From positions 193,238,501 to 193,302,500 of the forward strand of contig NC_060207.1 in assembly GCF_021130785.1 (NCBI RefSeq): a stretch of DNA of 64,000 nucleotides. Direction: 5' to 3'. Position numbers and translations under genes: made by a program. The notes beneath the pieces are model-generated. The model made no database searches. It saw only the letters and a program-made list of their open reading frames with translations, and was not told the origin of the DNA. The stretch is from Homalodisca vitripennis. Lineage: Eukaryota > Arthropoda > Insecta > Hemiptera > Cicadellidae. Each line of letters starts with the position of its first letter. The first letter of the stretch is position 1. Of this stretch, positions 36,258 to 47,712 are shown in pieces.

Positions 36258-38554
36258 AAAGATAAACTTCAAACTAAGAACATGGCGTTATTGGTGACAT
36301 ATAAGATCATGACTTCTAAACATAAAGTGGAAACAAAGCAAATCACAGCAAGTCAGAACTTTGTATGGAGTGGGTAGGTAAGTAACATAAACCTACTTGA
36401 CTGAGTTTTAGGGAAGGGAGTATTTACTCGTGGGTTATTTCTGTATATCTGTCTATCCATACGATATCTAGAAAACAAACTGACTGATAGACTTGAAATT
36501 GAGAGCGAAGCTTCATTTCTAAATGATTAACACTATGTTCGATGTGTCTTAGATCCATATCGTTCCATGGACTTTGGCTAAGCATTAACAAATATTTTTA
36601 CTTTGGTCTTATGGGAGGGCCCGTACTCACATCGGATATTTCGGACAAGGATGCCCAGACCTGTCTCACCGAACTTCAATTTCAAGGTGGTGCGGGACAT
36701 GACTGAGCCCATCAGAATATATTTTCCGGACCCCCCCCCACCCAAAATCGGTGTACGGCCCTGCTTATAGATAACGATGGGAAATGTGAAAATAACACTA
36801 TAAATAAATTTGTAAACAAACTGAGCACCATCATGTGAGGTTTCAATGTCTGATACTTCCATTCAAAGAGGTAAAAGAAAAAAGTGCAAAGTCAATGTTA
36901 TAAATTGGTAACAAGGTTTGATTTCGGCGCACTCAGAAATAATGTAACCGAAGAAATATATTCCTGAAAGAAATTCATGTTGATTTAGACACGATAGCTG
37001 TGAAAAGGCTTCGGTTTTTAACTTCAAGACTTCGTTCCTGACCTTAGTGTTGATAACAATGTAAAAAATCTAAATAAATTATCATTCAAATGTGGTCTAA
37101 TTGGCTGAGCATTAGCGAAGCCTATCACTCATGGGGCTGAAAATGTAATTTCTCTCTGACATTCTGTATGTGTGTCTGTCTATTTGGTCGTATGTGCGCA
37201 AGATATCTCATAAAAGAAGTCAGTGCTCTATAGACATGAACTTTTGCATAAAACTTCATTTATAGATTAACAACACTGCCTTCGATGATGGTGCGTATCA
37301 GTACATCGGAACTGGCGGAGCGTTAGCGAATATTTTTACATTAGTATTATGGGTAACCAGGATGGCAACGAGAAAGCTTCAAAGTAAACAATTTTTGGTT
37401 TGAACATACAATATTTCCATTCCAAGAGGTCAGAGGGAAAAAACATAAAAGAGTGCTTTTACATAATAAAGTTTATTATTTGAGAACTGATTTAAAACAT
37501 AACTTAATGAAAACAAATCGTCAATGTATCATGTGGAAAAATATCTAGAGAAAGACTTCATCTGTTAACTCATAACTTTGCATAAAAATTCGTTTTTACA
37601 TAGACGACAAGAATGCGTTCTATACTGGCGCATGTCTATCCAACCGTAAAATTTGAATGAGTGTATTGAAGCCTGGAGGCTGACACAATTTCTATTTTGT
37701 CTGCCGGAGGTGATAATTAAAAGGTTTTTGGTATGATTGTATTTGTGTCTGTTTTATGTATTGATTTATGCTCGCAGGTCATTTTATAAATGAAATTACC
37801 TTCAAATTTCGAATTCTCTCATACAACCTCAGCGAAGTCTTGTATGGCGTACTCCTACCTTGTATTTTATCAACAGATTGAACACAAATATTAGAATGAC
37901 TAATTGTTGCTCCTATTTCGAAAAATGCATGGTTACACAAAACTAGTATTAGAATTTGTTCATATAAACCATTGCCATTCAAACCGATCAAAAGTGTAGT
38001 TCCTGAACAGCTTGTACCATTATTAGGTAACGAACTTAACTACATATTTGGCTCTGTACTGCTGGTTAATGACATAAAGGAGCAGCTAATGATGATAGAG
38101 CTCATGTGATGAGAATTACTCTACTGTACTCCCAACCTTGTTATTGGTTATTACTGTGCCATTAAAATTCAGGACATTGTGTGCTCAAAATCGTTTTGTG
38201 CTTAGTATGTACATAAAACATGTTAACGGAGGTTTATGCATTATTTGTACTGGCACATAAACTTAACAAAGAACTTTGAATGAAAATTGGAATCGTTGTG
38301 ATCACGTTAAATCATCATAAACAATCAGGGCAAGAATGTAACTTAGAACTTAAGGTTCTCAAGTAACGTACAGTGAACTAATCAAGAACAGAACTACAGT
38401 TGTGTAAGGGAATTTTGTTATAAAGTTCTTATTTAATAAAACACACACACACATATATAATAAACATTGAATTACGAAAAGTACTTGCTAGGCCGGGACT
38501 CGAACTCGGATCTCTCACTTTCCGGGTGAATGTACTACCATTACACCACAGAGC
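36170..38554. repeat. Right arm of long palindrome
   Basis: Inverted copy of the left arm. A small difference near 36640-36656, where this arm has 15 or so extra bases between two ATCC/GGAT words, looks like a deletion between short repeats in the left arm. The arm ends at the tRNA-like core; beyond it, the two flanks have no resemblance. Confidence 0.9.
38486..38554 (-). ncRNA. tRNA-like core, family S1, outer end of right arm
   Basis: Read on the minus strand it gives GCTCTGTGGTGTAATGGTAG, TACATTCACCCGGAAAGTGA and the B box GTTCGAGTCC. The anticodon loop CCGGAAA would read GGA but has C at position 33. Its minus-strand upstream flank (38555-38640) matches the leader of the copy at 13.6 kb. 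Confidence 0.55.
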
Positions 38555-38689
38555 CCTAACTGTTTACGATTCAATTTTTTTATATATAGTCGTATCTGTC
38601 ACATATGCGTTTAAATAACCAAACTAACATATACTCGGAAGACCAAATACCTCTCGAACGATATTTATTTGCATTCATTCAATTTGTAT

Positions 38690-38736
38690 TAATGGCAATA
38701 TCCGAACTTAATTTAATTTCAATAATTATTGAATCA

Positions 38737-38798
<62 letters not shown>
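38690..38798 (-). repeat. S1 right-flank fragment and TA microsatellite
   Basis: 38690-38737 resembles the reverse complement of the segment that follows the tRNA-like core at 42.65 kb (GGCAATATCCGAACTTAATT). About 27 TA dinucleotides follow at 38744-38798. Confidence 0.55.
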
Positions 38799-38800
<2 letters not shown>

Positions 38801-38840
38801 TATAAAAGAAAACAAAACATGTTTCTTCAACTTGAAAAGC

Positions 38841-38875
38841 TTAATATTTCGTTACTTTTCAGTAACATTATCAAA
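38841..38875 (-). ncRNA. Hammerhead-ribozyme-like motif of the Penelope-like element
   Basis: On the minus strand TTGATAAT is followed by a stem GTTACT-gaaa-AGTAAC and then CGAAATATTAA. This is the layout CUGAUGA-stem II-GAAA-minimal stem III known for Penelope hammerheads. C3 and G8 of the core are changed, so cleavage activity is doubtful. Confidence 0.4.
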
Positions 38876-39031
38876 AGCATGTATACAATAAAATATAAAC
38901 AAATATAAAAATGAAGGTTATAAAAACATTGGAAACAACAAAACAAAACATATGGTATCAAAGAAGAAAATTAAACATGTAACCTTTCCTAAACACAGAG
39001 ATAGATAAAAAGTTTGAATAATAAATTTAAA

Positions 39032-39988
39032 TTAGCTGTGTCTCAAATTTAATCCAACTGGTGATTTTGATTGAAGAGCCATTATATTTGCTTGTTCATA
39101 TCTTCTTAGTAATAATTTTGTGTATTCTTTATTGTCATAATTTTGAAACTTCTTGATGCCAATTAGAGAGAAACAATTTTCAAAGGTTTTGTTGTGTTGG
39201 ACAGCGTGTGCAGATACGGGTCTAAGTAAATTTTGATGTCGAACATCGGCACGATGATTGTTCATCCTCAGCCTAAGTGACGTAGATGTTTCTCCAATGT
39301 AGTCTTTAGGGCAATGTTGACAGGATAATTTATAGACTACATTTTCACTGTTACATGTGATATCTTCTGCAATAGAATATTTTTTGTGCGTAACGCAACT
39401 TTTGTAACAGTTTGTAGATTGCATCATATTGCATATTCCACAGCGTGGTTTATTGCATGGATGGCATTTGTGTTTGAAATTTTGACTGTTGTCTTTATCT
39501 TTAATGTATTTTGGATGAACTAATAGATTTTTCAGATTTGGTGGTCTTTTGAAAATAATTCTAGGAGGTCTATTAAAAAGATCCTTTGTTTCTGGAGATT
39601 GTTCCAATATTTTGTAGGCGGTCTTCATAATTCCATTTACTTTGTATAATCCAGGATGGTACTGAGTTACAAATTTGGCATCTTTTTCCACAACACTTAA
39701 AACATGGTTTGTGTTTTTAGGCTTAGCTATTTCACTGTTAATTAATTTTGCAGGGTATCCTCTGTTGATTAATGAATTTGATAATGTTGTTACATAATTT
39801 TGGAAGTCAGTGTCATCTGTACATAGATACTTAGCTCTTAGAGCAAGACCCTTGGGTATAGATTTCTTTACATACTGTGGATGGCAGCTATCATAATGTA
39901 AATATTGCATACTATTTGTGTCCTTGACATGAATTTTAGTTTTAAAACGACCGCTGTTTAATAAAACGTCTACATCAAGGAAGGTCAC
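39032..39988 (-). CDS. Penelope-like protein, C-terminal part with GIY-YIG nuclease domain
   Basis: The 318-codon open frame begins inside the gene; homology starts near NSVTFLDV just before the listed start, which is a GTG. Residues 1-60 (TFLDVDV, YLHYDSCHPQYVKKSIPKGLALR) are the last reverse-transcriptase motifs and thumb of Penelope-like elements. Residues 175-186 hold C-x2-C-x4-C-x2-C (CHPCNKPRCGIC), the linker zinc finger. Residues 217-246 hold the GIY-YIG core as VVYKL and DYIGET, followed by LRLRMNNH. The reverse-transcriptase palm is missing, so the protein cannot retrotranspose, but the nuclease part is uninterrupted to its own stop. Confidence 0.85.
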   Translation of the reverse strand: MTFLDVDVLLNSGRFKTKIHVKDTNSMQYLHYDSCHPQYVKKSIPKGLALRAKYLCTDDTDFQNYVTTLSNSLINRGYPAKLINSEIAKPKNTNHVLSVVEKDAKFVTQYHPGLYKVNGIMKTAYKILEQSPETKDLFNRPPRIIFKRPPNLKNLLVHPKYIKDKDNSQNFKHKCHPCNKPRCGICNMMQSTNCYKSCVTHKKYSIAEDITCNSENVVYKLSCQHCPKDYIGETSTSLRLRMNNHRADVRHQNLLRPVSAHAVQHNKTFENCFSLIGIKKFQNYDNKEYTKLLLRRYEQANIMALQSKSPVGLNLRHS

Positions 39989-40136
39989 AGAATTTGGCGA
40001 TGTTCATTACTTTTAATAATGAACATACCATTAATAATAAAAGGTATAAAACAAAAATAACACAGCAACAAAATTTACACAAGTAAATAAATAAACATTT
40101 GCATAAAAAATTTTGTTTTATACCTTTTATTATACC

Positions 40137-40165
40137 TTTTTGAAAACGGCAAAGCCGAAATATTA
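40137..40165 (+). ncRNA. Second hammerhead-like motif, opposite orientation
   Basis: TTGAAAAC, a short GGC-AAA-GCC stem and GAAATATTAAAGG repeat the same layout on the plus strand. The CUGAUGA core is decayed. Its orientation is opposite to the coding frame, fitting an inverted pseudo-LTR. Confidence 0.35.
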
Positions 40166-40251
40166 AAGGAAATTTAAACTAAGAAGTCTAATTGGTTATA
40201 ATAGAGCAATTCTGCATCATACAACCGAAGTGAATATAAATATATATATAT

Positions 40252-40303
40252 ACTTTTGGTCTTGGATTATTTGTGGAAGTCCAGGGAAGGTTTAAAAGGT
40301 GAG
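40252..40303 (-). repeat. RTE-like 3' tail fragment
   Basis: On the minus strand this reads CACCTTTTAAACCTTCCCTG followed by GACTTCCACAAATAATCCAAGACCAAAA, matching the tail region of the copy at 56.45 kb. Confidence 0.5.
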
Positions 40304-40529
40304 TAAATGTGATAAAATGCTAGGAATGTAATAAAAACACCAATTGTTTCCTTTGAAACAGGGATGGTTGATTATCATCAATTTTCGATTATCATTGATG
40401 TTAGATAATAAAACATCGTTGTTTTAAAATTGATTTTCCATTACTTTAAACAATGTTACATTCATTTCTCGAATTTAATAATTTATTCCCATGATGACGA
40501 CGCTTTGTATGCAAAAAAACACCCATGTT

Positions 40530-40985
40530 ATCACCGGAGTTTTTTTTAATTCACTGGAATTGCCTGGACTACCACCACACAATTTGGAGTTAAAAGTAGG
40601 ATCAGTTGTCACCATTCTGCGTAACATTAATCAACCTCTACTGTGCAATGAAACATGGCTGTGAAAAAGACAATGAATAACGTCATTGAGGCAACAATCG
40701 TAAAGGGAAAATACAAAGGAAAGGATGTATTGATCCCGCGTATACCGATGATTCCAATGGATTTACCATTCAAATTTAAATGTCTACAATTTCCCGTTTG
40801 TCTGGCCTTTGCGATGACCATAAATAAATCGCCAGTCGGTGGTAGTTTGCGGAATCGACTTATTGAGTATCCCTGTTTCGCAGGACAATTATACGTCGCG
40901 GGTTCGCGCGTCGCAAAACCGTAATCTATGTTTATTTACGCACCACAAGGCAAAAAAATATAGTTTATTAGAAAACTTTAAAATG
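40530..40985 (+). pseudogene. Helitron PIF1-like helicase, C-terminal relic
   Basis: Translating across frames recovers SLELPGLPPHNLELKVGS, a segment ILRNINQPLLCNE, MNNVIEATIVKGKYKGKDV, LIPRIPMIPMDLPFKFKCLQ, FPVCLAFAMTINKS, and then, alternating between frames, CGIDLL, YPCFAGQLYVAGSRVAKP and NLCLFTHHKAK. This order is that of the last helicase motifs of the RepHel protein. There is an in-frame stop before KKTMNN and at least three frameshifts (near 40835, 40870 and 40925), plus a slip in the T run near 40541. It is a dead copy. Confidence 0.75.
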
Positions 40986-41669
40986 AGTAACGGAGTGTAC
41001 CGTCACTGTGTGTGTCTGTCAATGTCAAAATTAAACCTTATAAACAGCCAGTATTTTAGACAAGCTTTGTTTTGTAAGTATCTGATTTTTGTGTCGTCAC
41101 TAATTTTTAGCAACATCAAGTGTACGCTATGTTAAAACTATTTTGTAGCTTTTAAATATTTTAAAACTATTATAAGCAACATTATAATAATAAAACTTGA
41201 TCGCCTACATTTTATCTGTGATGCATTTAATGTAGATAAATATATTATATTAATTTGTATTGTAAACGAGTTTCAAATTAGAACTTATGGTATAGCCAGT
41301 TTATACAAAATGGTATTGCAAACTTTATTTTGCACAGACTTAATCGTTGTGACGTGCCAATTTATTATGCAATCTCATGATTCTTGTGTAATTAACAACA
41401 TAATAAAACTTGATTGACAGTATTTTTTTATGTAGGTAAATAAAGATGTTATTTTCATTATAATATAAGCAAGTTTCAGATTAGAACTTTTACACTTCAA
41501 ATTTTATTTTGTATGCTCCTATTATTGTGACATGAAACTTTTCAAGCTACACCATGTGTAATTAATTGAAAAATAATAAAACCTTTTCTTTTTTTTAGTT
41601 TATTTTACACAAAGGTTTAGCATATTAATGTATCGATTGAGACAGTACTAAGTCTGGTAGGTCAGCTAG
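40530..41669 (+). mobile_element. Decayed Helitron, 3' part
   Basis: A helicase relic is followed by about 0.7 kb of non-coding DNA. A short hairpin (AGAC/GTCT, 41640-41655) lies ten bases before CTAG at 41666-41669, and a T follows. A 3' hairpin shortly before CTRR with insertion before T is the Helitron signature. The tail contains a loose repeat (ATAATAAAACTTGAT near 41190 and 41400). The 5' end is not identified. Confidence 0.6.
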
Positions 41670-42480
41670 TATTGTATAGTAATTACATTACTTAGGCTAT
41701 ATAATTATTACATGGCATATAATACTTATAATGGCGTTTAAACTTACTATGTATTCACATGCATATACAACTTACTTATAATAGTTATAGAAATGATTAA
41801 CTTGTGGATACATCATCTATCAGGTATTGTGGGTTCAAAGCTAATGACTAAAAGCACAAACTTGGCAACATTAATCCTTTGTTGTCCTTAAGGAGCTTCT
41901 TGTAAGTTTTTCAATTAATTTACATCATTGCTTTCTCTCTCGATTTAAACAACATAAGTTCATTGTAATATTTTCTCCACCCTCCGATTACAACATTAAA
42001 GCAGGTTAGACCGGGTCAGCGGGGGAGGCTTCCCGTTCGCCCCTCAGCGGACATCTTGGCTCGGTAAGTAACTCCTAATGGACCGTTGTTTAACAATTTC
42101 ATTTTCAATATAGAGGTAGTACACGTGGAGTTTCACACAAAATCCCAACCCTCTAAGTCAACACATATGATAGTTCTCGTATATAAAGATGGACACACAC
42201 ACACAAAGATGTAATTCTTCTTATGTAACCAATTGGTGGGAGACGCTGATAAACGCTCAGCCAATTACACTTCGTGGCTAATTTTAAATGCATACTAGAT
42301 TATACTTCATATTTATTGTAAAATTACCTTGTATATTTTCTGTCCGATAGTATAAAAAATCCAAACTTACTTGTAATTGCAAAAACACAAAAATAACAAA
42401 CATTTGCATCATCCAGTGAAAAATATCTATTAATATTTTCGTATGGTGGATGTTATTCCCTCTATTTTAAGGCCACTATC
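41670..42480. other. Intergenic DNA with a GC-rich patch
   Basis: 42003-42068 is GC-rich (GGTCAGCGGGGGAGGCTTCC ... CGCCCCTCAGCGG) and is followed by GGTAAGTAA, which looks like a splice donor. I cannot tie it to a gene. A TTTCAC/AGTTCTCG copy of the dispersed motif family lies near 42125-42215. Confidence 0.4.
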
Positions 42481-42484
42481 CCCG

Positions 42485-42625
42485 CTGTTTATATATATAT
42501 AATTTAATAAAAACATTGTATGGTTTAGTTAAGATAGTTTAATTTGGACCCCGCTGATAAGTGTTGTACTTAGCGGGGCCATTGAAATGTAAGCTTTTGG
42601 AAATAAACCAATTCAATTCAATATA
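42485..42625 (+). mobile_element. LINE 3' tail with a stable hairpin
   Basis: A stem GACCCCGCT ... AGCGGGGCC (42546-42582) precedes GGAAATAAACC and an ATTCA-like tail. Hairpins before a short repeat tail are common at LINE 3' ends, where the reverse transcriptase recognises the RNA. No coding part remains. Confidence 0.5.
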
Positions 42626-42628
42626 TCC

Positions 42629-42705
42629 CAGCGGAGCAAGTACTTTTTGTGATTCAATGTTTATTGAAATTAAATTCGGCTATTGCCATTTTTACAAATT
42701 TAATT
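42629..42705 (+). repeat. S1 family fragment (right half)
   Basis: GCGGAGCAAGTACTTTTTGT and GATTCAATGTTTATTGAAAT match the 3' end and flank of the unit at 13.75 kb. The tRNA-like 5' part is missing, replaced by the LINE tail. Confidence 0.65.
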
Positions 42706-44170
42706 AATTTAATATACTAATTAATAATAACTATTTTCGACTTCTGAGCTGTTCCAAATTTTAAGACACTAGATCTTCGCAAATTTATTTTTATCTCTAT
42801 AAAATATTATTATTTAACGGACACAAAAGTGAGTTCATTGGAACTTTTAAGCTATGATACATAAGATCCATGTTCCGTCCATTCCTTTTTTTATAAGTAA
42901 TCCCAGTTAACTTAAAACAATGAAACGCCATTTACATTTTAGCTCCCTGTGATGATGACATTGCAGATTAAGTTAATACGAACGTTAAGGATTTATATCA
43001 TATCAATATAACAATCAATGTAATTTCTGTCTGTCCGCAACATATCTCGTAAATGAGCTCACCTATAGATGTTACATTGTGCATGAAGTTTCATTGATAC
43101 ATCAGAAACTTTTTCAAGTTTCAATGATGGTGCATGTCACCAAATGGGATTTGGATTTAGCTGAGCGTAAGTTCACTTTGAGCTTCTTTGTTACCGTATT
43201 TTCCTATATCTTCTTACTGACGCGGACTTCAGAATTCTAAAGTCAATTCTAAAGTGATAGTGCCAGATTTCAGACGCTGCGTTAAGCGAAAGGTGATATT
43301 GAGCTAAAACCATCATTTTGCCACTCGTTTATCCAAAAGTATTATGGCATTATGGTTTTGACTGAAAAACCAACAGTAAATTATTTGTAGGAAAAAATTT
43401 AAATTTTAACCTATAAAAATGTTTTTACGAGATTTACATAGTAACGTTTGAGGACAGAGTGTAGTTATTGTATTTAAAATGCCATATGCCCGTGATGGTA
43501 GCGAAGGATCGAGTGCTTATGACACAGACTGCATCCAATTATTCGTATTGTCCCAGTAATGTTGTAGCGCCCCCCCCCTGAGATCTGAACCATCATGTAC
43601 TCAGCTCATGCCGCCCCTGGGAGTCTAGTCTAGCCACACACGTGTGAGATAGACATTCTAATCTACCATTGAGGACAGTGTTGGACAGATTTTTATAATT
43701 TCTTATATGCAGCTATGATTGGCGTTAGTTAAAAACAGATTTAATGTGAGTTAACAAAGAATTTCATAAAAAGACTGCTTTTTTTAAAGGACGCTACTGG
43801 TTGCATTTCTGTACGTTTAAATCAGACACATATAACAAGTTTGAAATAATTACACCATTACCTTTATATTTAGTAGTTCAAAACAAATGATAATAATAAT
43901 ATAAATCTTTAAACAAACAAAATATATATATATATTATTAATCGCAAGCAAAATTAGTTGTAATTGCATCTCAGTAATTGCATTGTATTTATAAATATAT
44001 TTGTAAAAAAACATTTTTTAACTTATGAAAATACAGAAACGATATAATGAATCCAAGCATTTCATGCTTGAATGCAGCACTCTTATTTTATTGGTAATGT
44101 ATTATAAAATAATGTTATAACAAAATAAATTAATAATCCTCAGCATTATTTTAGGACTAGATCAAGAAAA
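42706..44170. other. Intergenic DNA with scattered repeat pieces
   Basis: It holds a dispersed-motif copy at about 43030-43120 (CATATCTCGTAAATGAGCTC, GCATGAAGTTTCA) and a family B piece at 43217-43310 (CAGATTTCAGACGCTGCGTT). Nothing else recognised. Confidence 0.45.
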
Positions 44171-44173
<3 letters not shown>

Positions 44174-44219
<46 letters not shown>

Positions 44220-44240
44220 TTATTTATTTATTTATTTATA
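44174..44240. repeat. TA/TTTA compound microsatellite
   Basis: About 20 TA dinucleotides followed by about six TTTA units. Confidence 0.9.
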
Positions 44241-44659
44241 CACATCGTGTCTCTTACAATGTCAGAAGAAGGGATATCCCAATCGAAAGGTATAATTTAC
44301 ATTTCTCAGAGTTATATTTACCAGATACAATTTAACCAAATTTCTCTACCAGGTGTATGTATGGTAACAGAGTTCGTTTAAAACCCTCCTCCTTACTACA
44401 AAGAGTCTAAACTTAATATCATTATTTTATTTCTTGTTTAACTTTCAATTAATTTACTATGTACTTTCAGGAACGCTAATACAGGATTTTATAATTTTTA
44501 TTCTTATTTAATTTGCTTTGCATGAAAATAAAATGAATTCCTCGCCAGAGTAACGTTAATTAGTGATGAAAGAGCGAGTAAGAAATCCAATACTGAGGCA
44601 GCAGAAGTAAATAAACAATTTCCTCACTTCATGAATTTTGAGTTCAAATCCAAGTAACC

Positions 44660-44975
44660 TATTAGTTATTGAAGTGCCTAAAATCTCGCGCTGCCACAGA
44701 CATGACTGCTGGAATCTGGTGCCAACGTACTTCTGAGGAGATCCAAAAGGAGCTCAAAACGAACTTTGTATCGTTTCGACGTCAGAGAATTTTATACAAC
44801 AACAAAAAATGTAAAACTCTCTTTTATTCTAAGCGACTCTGATGTCAAAAAGCCTAAGAGTTCGTTTTGATCTCTTCAGGCGTACGTGGACTCCAGATTT
44901 CAGGAGCTTTGTCAGTGAAAGGGATAGATGCTGCAGTAAGCGGGAGGTGAAATGAAGCTAATCTCAATATTTACA
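44660..44975. mobile_element. Family B foldback MITE
   Basis: The left arm (CTGGAATCTGGTGCCAACGT, GAGGAGATC, CAAAACGAACT) is inverted on the right (AGTTCGTTTTGATCTCTTCA, GTACGTGGACTCCAGATTTC), with a centre near 44815. The outer right part, TGCTGCAGTAAGCGGGAGGT, matches the ends at 5821-6066, but the left outer end is decayed. Confidence 0.6.
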
Positions 44976-45339
44976 CTACATGTAATGGAAGCGCATACAT
45001 GAGATCAGGATGTAACAGCAGTTAATACTTCCTGCTAATTACTACATGGATACCGATGTTATGATAAAGATTTTTAGACAATCATGCAAGACTATTTTTC
45101 TTCTAATTATCTACGATGTAATATGCATTACGCTATAACCTACATGTTACTGTCACATGCATGATTAATGTTTTTCGCATGTACGAATGTACCGATCACC
45201 TAATAATCCATCTCTCACACTAATATATTGAAGTGCTCTTTTGTACAGTACACCATCAATCAACCTTTTCAAAATCTGTCGTAACAAGAAGGGTGAAAAA
45301 CGTGACTTCCAGCACGAAGGGTTAATGTTGTTAATTTAA

Positions 45340-45715
45340 CATAATATTATGTAAAAGCACAGGTTCTCAATAGATCACTTTTATAATTCTCTTAGATTTA
45401 TTTATTTAATAAATGAAGTTCCAATATGCCAGAATTTGTATGACGCTATTTATCGGAAAAAATATTCACAGTAGATTCAAACAGAATTTCTCCAAAGTAA
45501 ATATGTCTTATATAGTACAACTATTAAAAAATAAATTATTTATTTTTAATACTGACCTTAGAATTATGGAGAGTTTTATTTTTGAACATTATAACTATAA
45601 GACTCTATAAAACTTTTCTTTCTAGTTTTGTCTTTGACCATATAAAGTGCAGAATAATTGTCAAATCATCACCTACAAAATATAACATTCTTAAAACAGT
45701 CTATTTTATATGTAA
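45340..45715. other. Intergenic DNA, nothing recognised
   Basis: AT-rich. Frames of 65-67 codons run into the TA microsatellite that follows and are not credible. Confidence 0.45.
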
Positions 45716-45716
45716 A

Positions 45717-45718
<2 letters not shown>

Positions 45719-45764
<46 letters not shown>
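45719..45764. repeat. TA microsatellite
   Basis: About 23 TA dinucleotides. Confidence 0.9.
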
Positions 45765-45772
<8 letters not shown>

Positions 45773-46232
45773 CCGAAATATCTAAATTGTACTACAATTT
45801 TCTTATCTTCATATTGTTCTACTCAGCCAAAAGGATTATTATGCTCTCCAATCCTTGTTTAATAGATTAATTTAAACACTTAATAAGACACAACGTAATA
45901 AAACGTAAAAGATACGGTGAATTTCGTTTTATAAACTACACTTACAATGAATAAATACAAGGAAAATAGGACATGGAATCTAAAGGAAACGAAAATATTC
46001 CCTATCCCACTGTTATAGAATATGTCACCGGACGTTGACCGGAGCATAGATATTTCGACACATACACAGTATTCAAACATTACCTGAAATACTTTTTATG
46101 TTTCCCTTAGAATATATCCACCTTTTATCATACAATATTTGTAAAGTGGAATTCATAAAATTTAATATTCTGTAGAACTACAACTTTTAACGAAATATAA
46201 AATGCAGATAATCAAGGTATTTATAACTGACT

Positions 46233-46700
46233 AGCTGTAACCCTCGCCTTCACATACATGTAAATTGAAGTCCTTAGCCTACTTGGATAAAGCATTAATA
46301 ATATAATACAATGATGTCCTATTAAATTTTTTGTTTTTAAATGAGCATAAATCAGATAATTATTATTTCAGAGTTCATTTTTAAGACGATCAAGTGTAAA
46401 TACTGACTCTTATATCAGGCTTTGCTTGTACAGGAGCATGACCGGTTCGATGAATTATACCGGTGTCTTAAAAAAACACACTCTTCCCCCCTATTCACAC
46501 TCTTATGAATAGAGACAGAGTTATTTACTTTTGGTGATGTTTATATGACCAAGTAAGGTGTTTTTATGTATGTAAATTTTTTATTCCTCTCCCCCAAAAT
46601 GGGCCAAAGTGAAAATGTTCAGATAAAAACCCCTAGTAAATAACTCGTAATTTTAAATTTATTCTAAAAAGAAAAAGAATGGCGCAAACTAAAGGTAACT
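46233..46700 (+). mobile_element. RTE-like repeat head, decayed
   Basis: ACTAGCTGTAACCCTCGCCT is the opening word of the family at 17.5 kb. The following sequence is diverged and no 3' end is visible. Confidence 0.3.
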
Positions 46701-47710
46701 AATGTTACTCTATCGAATTTGGTAGCCAATTAAAGTTTAAATTGTTTCATAAAACCCCTACAGTTTAATTTACATTTAAAGTTACTGTAAGGCACAAAAA
46801 ACATTCACTCACTAGTTATTTTGAGAACTTACGACACGAAATCATAAAACAAGTTATTATAAGAAACAACGAACATCAACAACCATGATTAACATAGCAT
46901 TTATTAAGTTTTGTTTTGTATGACCTATTAGGAAGTCTTGGGTGAGCGGTTTTGCCATGTCACCTCTTATTGGTAACCAGTTAGTATATGAGACACTTTC
47001 AGACCAATTACTGTACCTTGTTGTCCTAATCATGAAAATATAAACATAATTCTCACAAACCCATAAAACAATAAATTATTTCCGACTCTTGTAACCGACT
47101 TTCAGTGATATTTCCAGTGCCATAGGTGACTTGCCTATTTTCATGATGAAGAAAATATGCAAACATACTTAGTAGTGAGAATTCTAGAATAGTAAAAAAG
47201 TCTACTAGATAAGGAAGAAATCCTTACTAATTTTATGCTGAAAAATATCAAAACAATCGTATATAATAGGATTTGCGTTATAGAAGTCTTGCTGTTTTCG
47301 GACATACAAATCTGAGGAAGAATGGCTCGTTGAGGCGTGTTAGTGTCCATTCCTTCGTTTTTCTTTATGCTACTGTAAAAATTTAATATCACAATTTCAT
47401 GGAATCCAATTGGTTTTGATTAACTTATATATGTACAAACACTGACAGCCATCATCGCATTATGATCAATAAGGTGGATTTTATAACAGTGTTTTGATAG
47501 AATTTTCAAAAACAAACGCTTATAACAAAATATTTCCAAATAAATTTGCTGTTTTTGATTCGTCATTGCCGCAATCAAGAATAAAAGCAGCTTCTTTTCT
47601 GTTATCTGCATTCCACTACTGATCGCTGTGTTCTTCATATTTCATACAATTAAAATGTTAACAAACATTTTGGCCTTTTTGACGAGTTTCAGCTGAAACA
47701 TCAAAGAACG
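46701..47710. other. Intergenic DNA, nothing recognised
   Basis: No gene or element recognised. Confidence 0.45.
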
Positions 47711-47712
47711 TT

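Larger units (their letters stand above)
38800..40250 (-). mobile_element. 5'-truncated Penelope-like element with inverted end pieces
   Basis: The coding part reads on the minus strand. At its 3' side lies a hammerhead-like motif (38841-38875, minus) followed by a TA tract. On the other side lies a similar motif in the opposite orientation (about 40137-40165, plus), also running to a short TA tract. TAATAAAAGGTATAAAACAA near 40030 and its inverse near 40115 form a small foldback. Penelope-like elements commonly carry pseudo-LTR pieces in inverted orientation and hammerhead motifs in them, so I read this as one truncated element. Confidence 0.65.
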
